Notes under the pieces: model-generated
Told to the model about the DNA's origin: nothing
Databases searched by the model: none
The model's input: only the letters and a program-made list of their open reading frames with translations
Part shown: positions 24,715-36,409 of the stretch, piece after piece
How the letters are laid out: every line of letters begins with the position of its first letter
How positions within the stretch are numbered: the stretch's first letter is position 1
Position numbers and translations under genes: made by a program
Source of the DNA: Endomychus coccineus
Taxonomy: Eukaryota > Arthropoda > Insecta > Coleoptera > Endomychidae
Assembly (NCBI GenBank): GCA_958510875.1
Contig: OY294069.1
Location: 176,806,868-176,870,867 of the forward strand
DNA: 64,000 nt
Direction: 5' to 3'

Positions 24715-27700
24715 GTGACCCATAAAGTAACCGGCCAAGTGATGGTCCTGAAGATGAACCAGTTGCGTTCTAATCGGCGCAACATGTTGAAGGAGGTGCA
24801 GCTGATGAATCGCCTGTCGCATCCGAAGATCCTCCGACTGAAAGGCGTGTGCGTGCACGAGGGGCAACTGCACGCGCTCACCGAATACATCAACGGCGGG
24901 TCGCTGGAACAACTGATCCAGAATCGAAACGTTGAAATTCATCAGAGTACCAGAGTTTCCCTGGCGATGGACATCGCTATCGGCATGGAGTACCTCCATT
25001 CGAACGGGATCTTCCACAGGGATCTCACAAGCAAGGTTTGTATTTCTCTTATTCTCCTTTCATTTTATAACATTTTGTTTCGATGATAAATGGTCACGAA
25101 TATTTAAAATGAATAAAATATACAAAGCCTCATGATGTAAGCTAGTGTGTTTCAGATTTCCTTTACATTTGATTTTCAATTTTGGTAACAAAAATTTCAT
25201 TAACATAAGGCAACCATATTCGCAGGCAATATTGGACTTCCCCCTCATCATTCCTTTGAGTGGTATTTGGTGGTCAGCGTAAAATCGTTATTATCCATTG
25301 CTGTACCACTACTATCAATTGAAAGCATTTCGACCCATTGAAAATTGAATCGATAGTAATTTATCTACTTTACATTTACGAATATTATCGCAAATTTAAC
25401 GTATTTTGTAATGGGGGTATGTCAAAGTTTCATTGTTTCATGAATATGTGGTGAAATGAAAACAACACAGCTTCCAAACAATTTTCTGCTGCTACTAAGG
25501 ATTGATCGGGTTATTCGAAAACCTATTGGGCACCTTCCGCTATATGCTTATTCACATCAATTTTGCAGATGTATAGTTTGAAGTAGAACTTGCAAAAATA
25601 TAAAAAAATAATCAGATACACCAAGTCTATATTGCTAGTGTCGAGGGATGCAAGGATTCTTCATGTATTTATCGTTATCCTTAACACTTTTCAAATAAAG
25701 CAATCATCCCTGTTTAATCCTTCAACAATTCTGTAACAATGTGAATTGGAGAAAGCACAATTTGCTTTCAATTCGAATTCAACAATCTTTCCCATCAAAT
25801 CCAATAGGCATTGGAGCTTCCCATGCAAGATGAAATATTAACAGATTTTCAGTGTAAAATGTTTTGCTTGCAACCTTGACATTGCAAGGCAAGATAGCAT
25901 TGTCCACTTTGGAACCTGGTGGTTGGTAATCTAACTAGAAAGGATTGGTTTCTGAACATTTAACCTGATTAGCATATGGATAGAGGAGGGTTTAAACATT
26001 TTTCGCCACAAACGTACCATTGTAGATTTTACCAGAAGAAAGAAACTACGGCCTCTAGCCCAAGGAACTTACATCCAACGGCATTGAGAGTAGCGAAAAA
26101 GCGATGAACTAGCTAAAATAGGCTCATCAGCGTCATATATTGGCATAGAGCCTGTACTCGGGGTCACAAAAACCGTTGTCCAAGGATACATACGTGAGTG
26201 GGTCCAACAACAACGAAGAGAGCGCTCGCATACACCACGGGTAAACATTCATTGCAAAACAGAAGAGAACTGAAGAGCTGCTCAACATCTGTAGGAATCA
26301 GGTCCGAACAATAATAGGTCTTCTGACTGACCGCAGCTGTATAATAGTGATCTTTCCTGGAGTCAGTGCGACAAAGGAAAGGAAACAAAACCATCTGACT
26401 GGAGAAAGGACCAGTATCCAAGACGAATAAAAACTTGACATGTGGAATTCCATCAACTGGGTGTGCTCATCGATTTGGTGTAATTTGTGACATTCTCCAT
26501 TAGGTGTGTCTTTGGGAAGTATCTAATTTTCATTTTTTTTTCGATTTGCAGAACGTCCTTGTAAAGAGCCTAGACGGAGGCAAACTTCAAGCCGTCGTGG
26601 CCGATTTCGGTCTGTCCGCCGCCATCCCCGAACCAAACGTTAAGCTGTGCACGGTCGGTTCGCCCTATTGGATGTCGCCCGAGTGCCTCAAGGGTCAATT
26701 CTATAACGAGACGAGCGACGTATTCAGCTACGGCATCATACTTTGCGAACTGATTGCCCGCGTCGAAGCCGATCCGGATCAACTGCCTCGCACGGACAAT
26801 TTCGGCCTCGATTATCTGGCCCTTACGGAACTGTGCGGTTCCAATGTAGTACCTGAATTTTTGAGACTGGCCTTCAGGTAAACGATTTTGACTACTTGAT
26901 TTTATTTAAAAAAATGTAATTTCATAAACTAAAATATGCGCAAAGGAAAATTACTACAATTTTTTGAAATGAGCAGTGCTTCTTAACCTGGAGGTATTAG
27001 CTATTTGATGGGGGATAAATTCGATGATGGAAGCCGTACTTTGTGATAATTTATCATATTAATGGAATAAAACACTTGGTTTTTATATCTCTTTTTTGTT
27101 ATATAGTCCAAGTGCCTGTGTGTGTATGAAAATCTGCATTTGGTAACTATCTGGCGTATTATTAATAATGATTCTTGGTCCAGATAGGAATTATATATAA
27201 ATTTGAATATTTTAACTAAAGAGTAACAGCTACTACTTACCATAAAAGATCCATCCTGGAGATGATTCCCATGAAACGTGACTCTAAGTTAAAGTTTAAA
27301 TCATAGAACAGACGTTCAATCATCAAGTCAAATTACTTATTACATTAGTGTTGAATAAACTTATTTGTTTTATTTGGGATAATTTATTTAGAGGTTTGAA
27401 GCTCACTTTTAGATTGTGATTCAACAAAATGTCTACGATTTCTTCACTTATTTTTGTGTGTTATGTTGCAATAAATAAATTTCTGTTGAACTGTATTGTA
27501 CTTTTTAAGAAGGAGTAATGATACGTTCTCAGTTGGGCGACATGACCTAAAAGGTTAAGAACCACTGTCTTAGAGTTTTTGAACGGATGTTTTTGCAGGC
27601 CTCCAAGAGCATCGCATTTATATCCTGTTGTTTTCAGATGTTGCACCATCCAGCCCGACAGCCGTCCAACTTTCACCGAGATCGTGCGATTGCTTAAAGA

Positions 27701-30487
27701 GATAATGACTGATTTACAGATGATGGCGGAAAACGAGGCGGCCAAAATGGTCAGTTGCGCTGCCAAAAGCGAGGAGCAACTACCGTTTATGTCGGTGCAA
27801 GCTTCAGCTCCTTTACACCGGAAACGTACGTACTTTATCAGGCAGATTTTTCGCGTTGAAGCGTTGCTTGCTGGGGTGTTTGCCTTTTAGAAAACAATCG
27901 CCGCAATAATTAAGTTACTTTTAGATATTTTATTTTATTGTTACGTCCTTTGTATTTGTCAATATATTTTGAATTTTTCAAGCGCTTCATTGAACTTTTC
28001 AGTTTTTAAAGCTTCAAGTTTATAAATATTTTTCATTTTTTTAACGTTGCATGGAATACAGGGTGTCCGAAAATAGCGTCAATATGCTTCAAGATCATAG
28101 TCCACGGCTGAATTTAAGAAAAAAGTTCATATTAACAATGGTAAGGTAAAAAACTTTTTTGTACTGTTTTTTTTTTCATAATTTGCATGAATAATCTTTA
28201 AATTATCTGACTTTAAACTAAGGATTTTTTTCCCTCATAAGCGTGCCTAACGGGAGGGTGCATTTTTTTATTCGTCATATCTTTTAAATTTTTAATTATA
28301 TGATTCGATTATTTGTTTTTGCACACGGATTGTCGTAGAAATCAACGTACGAGTTAAAAAAAAGGTTTGAAAGTTTGCTGCAAAATCTGATTTCAGAAAA
28401 ACAATTGAATCAATATTTCAGCGCAATCTTTTGTTCAAGAACGAATAATTTTCAAATCGATTTTACTCGGAAATAGTGCGTCCAATCGAAACAAAACAAG
28501 GCGAACTTTTGATCAAGATTTTTCATTAGTTCGATCAAATGATCAAAATCTCTTATTTGAAATCTGCAAAATGAATTTCGATGAACCCTTGTGCAATGAG
28601 TTAGTAATGGCGTCAATAGAAAACAACAACAAATTAAATGCGAAAATGATCGGAAAATCGGAAGTGGTAAAAAACACAACACCCCTTTCACTACGGATTC
28701 CGTAATTTATAGAATTTGGATAAAAATACTGCGAATATTTCCTAAAAACGAATATTTTCCGTGATATGTCCACTCAAAAATTTCTAAAAATGGGGCACGG
28801 GAAATGTAAAAGGTAAAAATCTGAAAAAATTCAGGTGAAGTATGATCGAAATAAAAGTTTTTTATATTTACAACTTTTTTGTCAAGTGCGTTTCTTAGTT
28901 TTTCGGGAAAACGTTGTAAATAATTTTAGTTCCTTCAAATATTTTTTTAACATTAACATTTTCAGGCAGTTTTTCACAACGACAAATATACTAAAGTTTT
29001 GTAATAAAATAGGTTGAATTTATAGTATCATTGTAAAAAATATGAAATCTATATATTACACCCATTTTTAAATGTTAAAACAAATTTTTTAATTTAAATA
29101 GACAATTTTTCCCTAAATGTTTTTCTAATTTTCATTTTTCAATGATGAAAGTGGGAGAAGTGACACAGACGGTTAAAATAAGACTTTTTATCAATAACTT
29201 CTCCCAAAAAGCCATTTGTTTCGGTATAATAATTAAGGAAACGACATTTTTGTTGTCGCGAAAACTATAATTTTTCAGAAAAATTCAAATATTTTTTTTC
29301 ATTTTTACTCAAATTCTACAAGGTTTGCAAACATAATATATTGCAATTTTAAATTTCATAGTTTTATAATAAGTCTTTTCAAAGATTTTAACAAAAATTA
29401 ATCTCCAGGATTCTTCACGAGGACCGTAGCTCCTGACACAGGTCGTCTTTGACCTTGAAGTATGTAAACGTTTTTTACGGACAGCTTGTATATTGTATAA
29501 ATTATGATCAGTTTTTTCACATACTTTCACTCCCACATTCTTATATAGCTTGTACAATGACCACTTCAAATGTTGCTGAATTGAATTGTAATTCGTCGGA
29601 AAAATGTTTGAGAGTGTCTATTTTATTTTGCAGTTGCTCATAGGAGATCCCTGTCCGAGGACGTTTCAATGTTCGCCTTCCCGTTATATGCGACACCTAG
29701 CGACAAAGCTCGTCGCCACGCGATACGTATGTGCCAACAAGATCCCCATTACATACCGCGTACGACTAATCCTTTCGCGGCCTTGGCCCAATTCCGAGGC
29801 GTGAAGAAATTCGTCGGCAATTTCTCGTCGTGCTGCGAAATGCCCTCGCCCATCGTCGGCACAATGGAATCGCCCAAGTCGCTACCCGGTTCGCCGACCG
29901 CTTCCAGGAAAGCTACCGCGACGCGATCCCCTTCCTTCGTCCATCCGATATTCAAGGGCGGCTCTAGCACCAACTTGTCCGATCTCGTCGCCACCGAACC
30001 GATCAACGTGGGCATGCGACGGAGAGGCTCGTGCGAGTCCGGTTTCTATTCGAGCGTGGGGGAGTGTCTTTCGCCCAGTTCGTTGTGGGACAGCGGTACG
30101 GCGGTAAGTTCGCTACGTTCGTTGGACGAGTTGGAACCTGCCGAGTTACAGGCGTTGTGTAAACGCGCCTCTTCGATATACACCGATAGCAGCGAAGATA
30201 TATCGAGTCTTACCGGGTCGGAATGGACGCAAGACCTTCAGCCGAACATTTCGACGATCGTCGACTATTTCGAGAAAAAGGGATCTACGTTTCGTCATCC
30301 GGGAGGCGTTAGGGGAGGTTTACAACTTAGTTCTAGGATTGCAGCTCTTAGAAGGTCGCTGGAGAAACATGGTACTCCGGGTGCTTCCGGTTCTAACACG
30401 TATTTGACGCCGCAGAGACTCAAGTGTACTAGATTGGTTTGTGAAGGTGCAGTTAGATCTAAGTTGCCTCTATTTGATAAGAAATAG
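24715..30487 (+). CDS. TESK-type protein kinase, exons 24715-25035, 26552-26877, 27638-27825, 29634-30487 (5' partial)
   Basis: Serine/threonine (dual-specificity) kinase of the TESK family. Members phosphorylate ADF/cofilin and so stabilise actin; Drosophila center divider is the fly member. The joined exons give 1689 nt, 562 residues plus stop, in frame throughout. Visible motifs: VLKM with the beta-3 Lys, EVQLMNRL with the helix-C Glu, HRDLTSKN for the catalytic loop, ADFGLS, and GSPYWMSPE. The Thr in HRDLTSKN is TESK-like; LIM kinases have HRDLNSHN. A TESK-like [12 protein letters not shown] block ends the kinase domain. The tail is long and Ser-rich, beginning HRRSLSED, a possible 14-3-3 site. 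The glycine-loop exon upstream was not found. AATAAA lies near 30757. An RNase H relic sits in the first visible intron. Confidence 0.9.
26080..26420 (+). pseudogene. LINE RNase H C-terminal relic in TESK intron
   Basis: The plus strand reads [18 protein letters not shown], then [20 protein letters not shown] and WVQQQ. This matches the last acidic motif of RNase H (NEKADELAK) and the following linker of RNase H-bearing LINEs. Stops follow. It lies in the same orientation as TESK, between exons ending at 25035 and starting at 26552. Confidence 0.65.
28058..28830. mobile_element. Possible inverted-repeat element in last TESK intron
   Basis: The sequence TACAGGGTGTCCGAAAATAG at about 28058 matches the terminal motif of the TA-flanked elements at 30931 and 34764 (CAGG.TGTCC). 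The other end was not found, so the extent is a guess. The interior has no convincing frame. Confidence 0.35.
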
Positions 30488-30930
30488 GCTATTCTTCCTT
30501 CTTTCTTTATTTTCTAGTCAAAACATACACTACTTGAAAATTATTGTCTAGGAGAGGCCTAATTTGAATGTTAATTTATACAAAGGTGATTTATGCCAAG
30601 TGTTTATTGATTTGTGTAGAACACAGAGACTTGCTCCTGAAGGACGCCATTGGTGAACAAATCGAAATTATGTTTAATGAACAGTTGAAATACATTTCAA
30701 CTGGCATGAGGAAGTAAGTTTAGAATACGCCGTTTATAGTCCAGTCAAATTGGACAAATAAAGGCTTGATTACAAAACTGTTTCACGTCCTCAAGGTTTT
30801 TATGTGAAATTGTAGGCGCCGGCTTGAACGATAACTGAGGGGTCAAAAATAGGCGAGGAAAAGGGGGAACGCCCTCATTATCTACGCTTCTGGAAAAATT
30901 TGGTGAAACGAGTTATTATTGTTAGATATA

Positions 30931-31644
30931 CAGGCTGTCCCAGATTTTACTAGCAGAACTTTAACAGTCGATAGAAATTTTGATTTTGAGAAAAAAGTTC
31001 CTATTGACATCTTGGCACAGACGCTTAATTTTCTAGATACAGGGTGTTGCATTTTATAAAAAATGCTCAATTTTGTTTGTATCTCCGAAGATAATTGAGA
31101 TGTCTCGATGAAATTGGGTACCGTGGATGCGTAGATAGTTTACCACATCGGCACATAAGTTCGGACCGGTATTACGTCCAGTGGCGTAGGTATTTAGTAA
31201 CAATAAATCGACCCGAAAAGTGTTATCACCCTGTAAAGGCTACTTTTTAGGAACAAACTTTGATGCAGAATTTAAACCGAAACAAAAAAATATTAAATAT
31301 TATTTGTTTCGATTTAAATTCTTCATCGAAGTTTGTTCCTAAAGAGTAGTCTTTACAGGGTGATAACACTTTTCGGGTCTATTTATTGTTATTAAATACC
31401 TATATCTACGCCACTGGAAGTAATACTGGTCTCAAATTATATGCAAATGTGGTAACCTATCTACGCATTCACTGTACCAAATTTCATTGCGACATCTTAA
31501 TTATCTTCGGAGATTCAAACACAATTGAGACATTTTTTATAAAATTCAACACCCTGTATCTCAAAAATTAATCATTTGACTATATGTTGACTTTTCTTCT
31601 CAAAATCAAAGTTTCTATCGACTGTTAAAACCTGGGACACCCTG
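30931..31644. mobile_element. TA-flanked foldback element, about 714 bp
   Basis: Nearly the whole element is one inverted repeat, with arms of about 350 bp meeting near 31288. It begins CAGGCTGTCCCAG and ends CTGGGACACCCTG, with TA on both outer sides (30929-30930 and 31645-31646). The arms have diverged by scattered substitutions. There is no coding potential, so this is a large MITE, probably mobilised by a Tc1/mariner-type transposase. Its ends resemble those of the element at 34764-36402. Confidence 0.85.
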
Positions 31645-32059
31645 TATATTTATTTTAGTAAAAAATGATGGTAGAACGGTTACAAAACGATAATTTATTT
31701 CAAACTTCAAGGGGCTATTACATAAGATTGTTGGGTATTGGACAAAAGAAAATGTTCTACGTCTTTGCTTACGTTTCGCGACTTTATTGTTCGCTTCTTC
31801 AGAACTCTGGCGTGATTAATCATTTTGAAGTGTACTGTGGTATGCATCGTTGAAATGTTTAGATTTGGATCGTTATAAATAAATATTTGTCAAGATTGGT
31901 CCTTTGACTACTAAGTTTTATTCACAGGACCAGTCTTGAAAAATATTTATTTATACCGATCCATATCTAAACATTTCAACGATGCATTACCACAGTACAC
32001 ATCAAAATGCTTAATCAAACAATAAAGTCGCGAAGCGTAAGCAAAGACGTAGAATATTT

Positions 32060-34603
32060 GAAGAGTGGAAGTAACAAAGGTGCTAAGTGCCAAAAATAAA
32101 GTCTCGAGATATTCAAGAAAGAAGTGATAAAAAGGACAATATATGTTTTTTTGGTTTATTCGCATTAAAAATCGTGTTAGAGGTTAACGGAAAACCATTT
32201 CTAACATACACCAATATAAGTTATGGAACACAGCTGAAAATAAAAATAATTTCTTTAAAAAAGAATAGAAACGGGGTAAGTGCCACAAAATATTTTTTTA
32301 ACAAAATAGGATCGGAACGTATTGCTGATATAATTTAGAGTTTCTTAACATTGAAAATTAGGATAAAGGCAATAGTCAAACTGATATTGTTATCAATAAT
32401 AATAAAAATTATGCTTATCAATCAATATATTTCTCTATGACAAAAGAAGGTGGTGTCACAATACATGCTTTTAACAAAATAACATCACAAATCGTTGCTA
32501 ATCCATTGGAATGTCTAGTAGTTCCTTGTAAAAATCTTTGTGGAGTGGATTACTCAGATAGGGCAACATAGAGCGAAGACTTTTTTTCTTGTTTTCAGAT
32601 ATTTTGTTTGCTGGTGGGAGTCCAAGTAGTTCAACCTTCATCAAATCGCTCATAGTTTTCCCTTTCTTCAAAATATTGGTTTCAGTATATTGTTGTATTT
32701 CAGAAAATGCAGTTTTTGTTTTTACGTTTATGGGATTATCTTTTTCAATCCGTATGATGACTGCTTTGCTGATTTTGAGCTTTTTAGTATTCAGAAGTAC
32801 CGCAGGTCCTTTTATGTCCCAAAACCCAAAGTCAGTCATTTTGATCACCTCGAATGGTGGGTTGTATCTTGCTGACTGAATAACATTCACCAGATCGTCT
32901 GGTATAAAGGCTTTCATAACTCTTTTGCGTTTTTCTATTAACGCAAAATCCCTGTCACAGGGCATAAAACTGTGCCCGCTGGTAAGAAATTTGATCTGTA
33001 TTGAATCGTAAAGACCATTTGCTACCAAGAATATTAGAACAAACAAAATATATTTGTTTTTGTTTTGTCCCCCGCAGTTGTCACACCAAAGGCTTATAGA
33101 TCGTTTATCAGTAAATCCGCTATTTAACAAGCGGAGCAGACAGGAGGCAATCTCATTTGCACCACGTCCCGCCACACCTTCATGCCATAAAAACATGTAA
33201 GCGTTATTTGTGTCACCTACATGGATTCCCAAATTGTAACAGGAAAGTTGCGACAAGTGAAACATATCAGAATGTACCAGCGTGGGAACAAACATAACCT
33301 GTTCAAGGTCAATGGATAAGCAACAGACCTGACTTCCCGGAAGTACAGAATCGCATGTATCCTTTTTCAGAAGATCACTAGCTCTCTCAGCTCTTCTTTG
33401 ATGAAGTTCCAGTTCTGCTTTGGCTGCCGCACTTGTTCCGATATTTGCACGAACTTCACAATCTAGTCGATCACAGGTATGGCAAGTGTCCATTCTTGGT
33501 CGGCGAAATGAAAGTTTTGGAAAGTCCTTTTTGAAAACAGACCGGTAGAACTTGTAAGTTACTGCAGTTCCAGGATTACGTTTTTGAAAAGCCCTAAATA
33601 ATCTGTTAACATTTAAATCTGGGCTTAGATATTCTTTATCAGATTTTGTTCTTGTATAATGACCAACGTCTCTTGGTATTAAATTTATATGGGTCCTTAT
33701 GGCTTCTCGATCATTCTCGGAAAATTTTGACTTTTTATGACACGTTCTTTTATCAGAGTAAAACGTTTCGCCCGCTTTCTTTTTAGCGACAAGAACATCC
33801 ACTTTTTTTCTTGTCACTGCAAAGGTATTTATAAAGGTTGACTTACAAACTGCAACAAAATTTCCACTTTCTGTTGGAATGGTGTAGCCTATTGTTACCT
33901 GGCGTTTGCTATTCACTGGATCCTCATAAGTACCATGTCTACGCCTCTTTATATGTCCTAGATGGATAAGATTCATTAGATAGGTCCCCTGGCTTTTTGC
34001 GTTTTGGTTATAGAATTTTTCAAACAAACGTTTACGCCATGGGTATTCGAGATCCTTGCAAGACAATTTGCATTTACAGGTGATCTAAAAATGTAATATA
34101 ATACGTGAATAATAATATAATTTTAAGTACATTACACAAGAACAAACCTGTTCAGGCGGCAATGCTTTCTCTGCCACATTCTTAAGTTTTCGTGTTTTAT
34201 AAGCCTTGCCAGCCTCTTTCAGACACTTTTGCTCAGAGCCATAACGACCACTTCCACTTTTTCTACGTTTCTTCTGGTCCAGTTCACTCATATTGTACAA
34301 CAACTTCCCCAAATTGAGTAATTATTCATATATATTCACGATCAACTAACGTTTGAACAGTTACTACGCACAGGCGTAAATAATAATTCAGCTGATTCAC
34401 TCTGGCACTTGCCCCCTTTGATGACAAATAACCTTTGTCGCTTACCGGTGGTTCCATCTAATTATTGTTGTAGGAAGCATAATATTACTCATGGCACTTA
34501 CCGCCTTTGTCAGGTCAGAAAGCATGTCGTTCAACACCGTTCTACGGCAATATATCAATTTAGGAAATTATGGCACTTAGCACCTTTGTTACTTCCACTC
34601 TTC
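32060..34603 (-). mobile_element. Near-intact DNA transposon with 33-bp TIRs and 4-bp target duplication
   Basis: Perfect 33-bp terminal inverted repeats lie at 32060-32092 and 34571-34603, starting GAAGAGTGGAAGTAACAAAG. ATTT flanks both ends (32056-32059 and 34604-34607) as a likely target-site duplication. Related motifs (GGCACTTRCC.CCTTTG) recur just inside the ends at about 34403 and 34492 and, shorter, at about 32270. The element carries one spliced transposase gene. A 4-bp duplication would fit the Sola superfamily, but I cannot confirm that by eye. The perfect TIRs suggest recent movement. Confidence 0.85.
32498..34291 (-). CDS. Transposase, exons 34291-34148 and 34084-32498
   Basis: Exon 1 starts at ATG 34291 (MSELDQKKRRKSGSG) and ends ALPPEQ before a GTTTGT donor. 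A 63-bp intron (34147-34085) ends in TTTTTAG. Exon 2 continues in frame with ITCKCKLSCKDLEYPWRKR. The product is 576 residues and the frame is uninterrupted. There is a basic N-terminus, a Cys cluster (ITCKCKLSCK), a second one (CHTCDRLDC), then LSIDLEQVMFVP, SLWCDNCGGQNKNKY and GHSFMPCDRDFALIEK. The Asp residues of the last three blocks are candidate catalytic acids of an RNase H-like DDE fold. Such proteins are common as unannotated multicopy genes in insects. The superfamily is unproven. It could be active: no stop or frameshift is seen. Confidence 0.8.
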
Positions 34604-34763
34604 ATTTTTTTTTGTCCAATACCCAATAATCTTGTGAAGTAATACGTTTCTGGATGCAATCAAAATAATTTAAAGGGATATATTTTATTTCGGTTATTAA
34701 GGACTTTCGAAAGTTATTTTCTGGAGAAATTGCTGTATTACAAACTGGATCATCCTGAAAATA

Positions 34764-36402
34764 CAGGATGTCCCACAACTCATCCCCAATAGAGCAACAG
34801 GTGATATTAGAGATTAAAATAGGAAGATTAAGTCATATTTGTTGTTGCAAATGTTACGTCGTTGAAAAGTGAAACTTAATTTTTTTTAAATTACAATAAT
34901 CAAAACGTTTGAAGATATCACATTCAAAATTGAAGCAGTTGGGTTTTCGAAGGGGATAAATACGAATTCGGTACTAGTTTGAACCTGGTTCCTAGAGGGC
35001 GCTTGCTACGTACTTCGTAATGATTTAAGTCCTGCAACTTTTTTTTACCCTGTAAAGTTGGTGATATTTTGGCTTCAAACAGAGTCTTGGTCAATATCGA
35101 TATCTCGGCTCGTTTGCGAGATATTCGTCATTGTATGCCTTGAATGTTGACAAAATAATACGTCGCCCTGACAGCTGTCATTGTTTTATATCTCTCCGAA
35201 CAACGGTACGTAGAAACAAGTTTCTGCAATATGCAGTTGGTATAATAATTATTAAGAATGATTAGACTTGAAGAGTTTCGTAACCGTAACATTTTTTAAA
35301 AATATACAGGTGTGGAAAGTGTCCACCGTTTACTTCGGTACACTTTCTTAGGCTGTTTATTGTGTCGGCTCACGTTCCGGAAGGTATTTTCGGCATTTTA
35401 ACGTTGAATCACTCCATTTGATCCCACACATAAAAATCTAACGGATCAATCTCTGGGCTATAAGGGGACCAAGGAAATTCACTATGACGATGTGGGAAAC
35501 GTTGATTCAATAGATTCTCTCTTGTCTTACGTTTGAAGATATACCATCCAAAAGGTCTATTGATCTCCGGTCAGTCTTTGCGAAAGCTCAAATGGCCCAA
35601 TCAAGGAATTATACCGCACCAAATGATGTACGAAAATTCGTGCTGGAAGTGGAGCTCTCTGCATAGGTGTGGATTTTCCAGAGCGTTAAAAAGTCTTGTT
35701 CTCGGTCGCCCACCAGGGTTTTTGTTATAAAACGAACCGGTTTCGCCTAACTGGTTCTTGGAAAAGTTTGTCTATCTAGAATGCTTCTGGTTCGGTAACA
35801 GATCCTTCATACCTTTTAGCTGCAGCTGCTTCTTGACCATAAACGCAGAGCATGCTCCGTAAATCATGGTTACAAAACTGATTAAGCCTAGGAATATTGC
35901 TCAATGTTGCAGAAACTTTCTACGTAGCTAAGTTAGGAGAGATACTAAACAATGATAGCTGTCATCGCGACATATTATTGTCAACATCCAAGGCACACTT
36001 TGTGAATTGCATTTTTTCAGCCATTGATAACATGACAATGACGAATATCTCGCTTGACGGCTTGAGATATCGATATTGACCAAGACTATGGTTTTTACGT
36101 GGAAGTAATGTCTCTTCTCAAGTTTGAAGCCAAGACATTCCCAACTTTGTAGGGTAAATAAAATGCACATCTTATTTCATTATGAAGTACGTAGCAAGCG
36201 ACCTCATAAGTACCAGGTTCAAACTAGTACCAGATTCGTATTTATCATCTTCGAAAACTCAACTACTTCAATTTTAAATATAATATCTTCAGCCGTTTTA
36301 AAATTGTTATAATTTTTCTAAAATTGAGTTTCACTTTCAATGACTAACACACGTATGACTTAATAGTATCACATGTTGCTTCATGAGTTATGAGACATCC
36401 TG
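34764..36402. mobile_element. Tc1/mariner-like element with about 500-bp inverted repeats and a dead transposase
   Basis: The ends are CAGGATGTCCCACAACTCAT and its near-exact inverse, flanked by TA at 34762-34763 and 36403-36404. The inverted arms run about 34764-35290 and 35865-36402. The central segment encodes, on the minus strand and with stops, RFPHRHSEFPWSPYSPEIDP followed by LDFYVWDQMEW. This resembles the C-terminal catalytic block of Tc1/mariner transposases (SPDLTPLDFYLWG type). Further upstream ENPHLCRELHFQHEFSY is readable. Long TIRs of this size are unusual for the group. Confidence 0.75.
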
Positions 36403-36409
36403 TATATGT

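Larger units (their letters stand above)
31713..34645. mobile_element. Second foldback element, interrupted by a transposon
   Basis: The left arm at about 31713-31912 is inverted in the right arm at about 31930-32055, which continues after the inserted transposon at 34608-34645. For example GGGTATTGGACAAAAG on the left answers TTTTGTCCAATACCC on the right. Short AT-rich sequence forms the loop near 31920. The element is non-coding and appears to sit inside an older dispersed repeat (compare 11690-11885). Confidence 0.7.
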
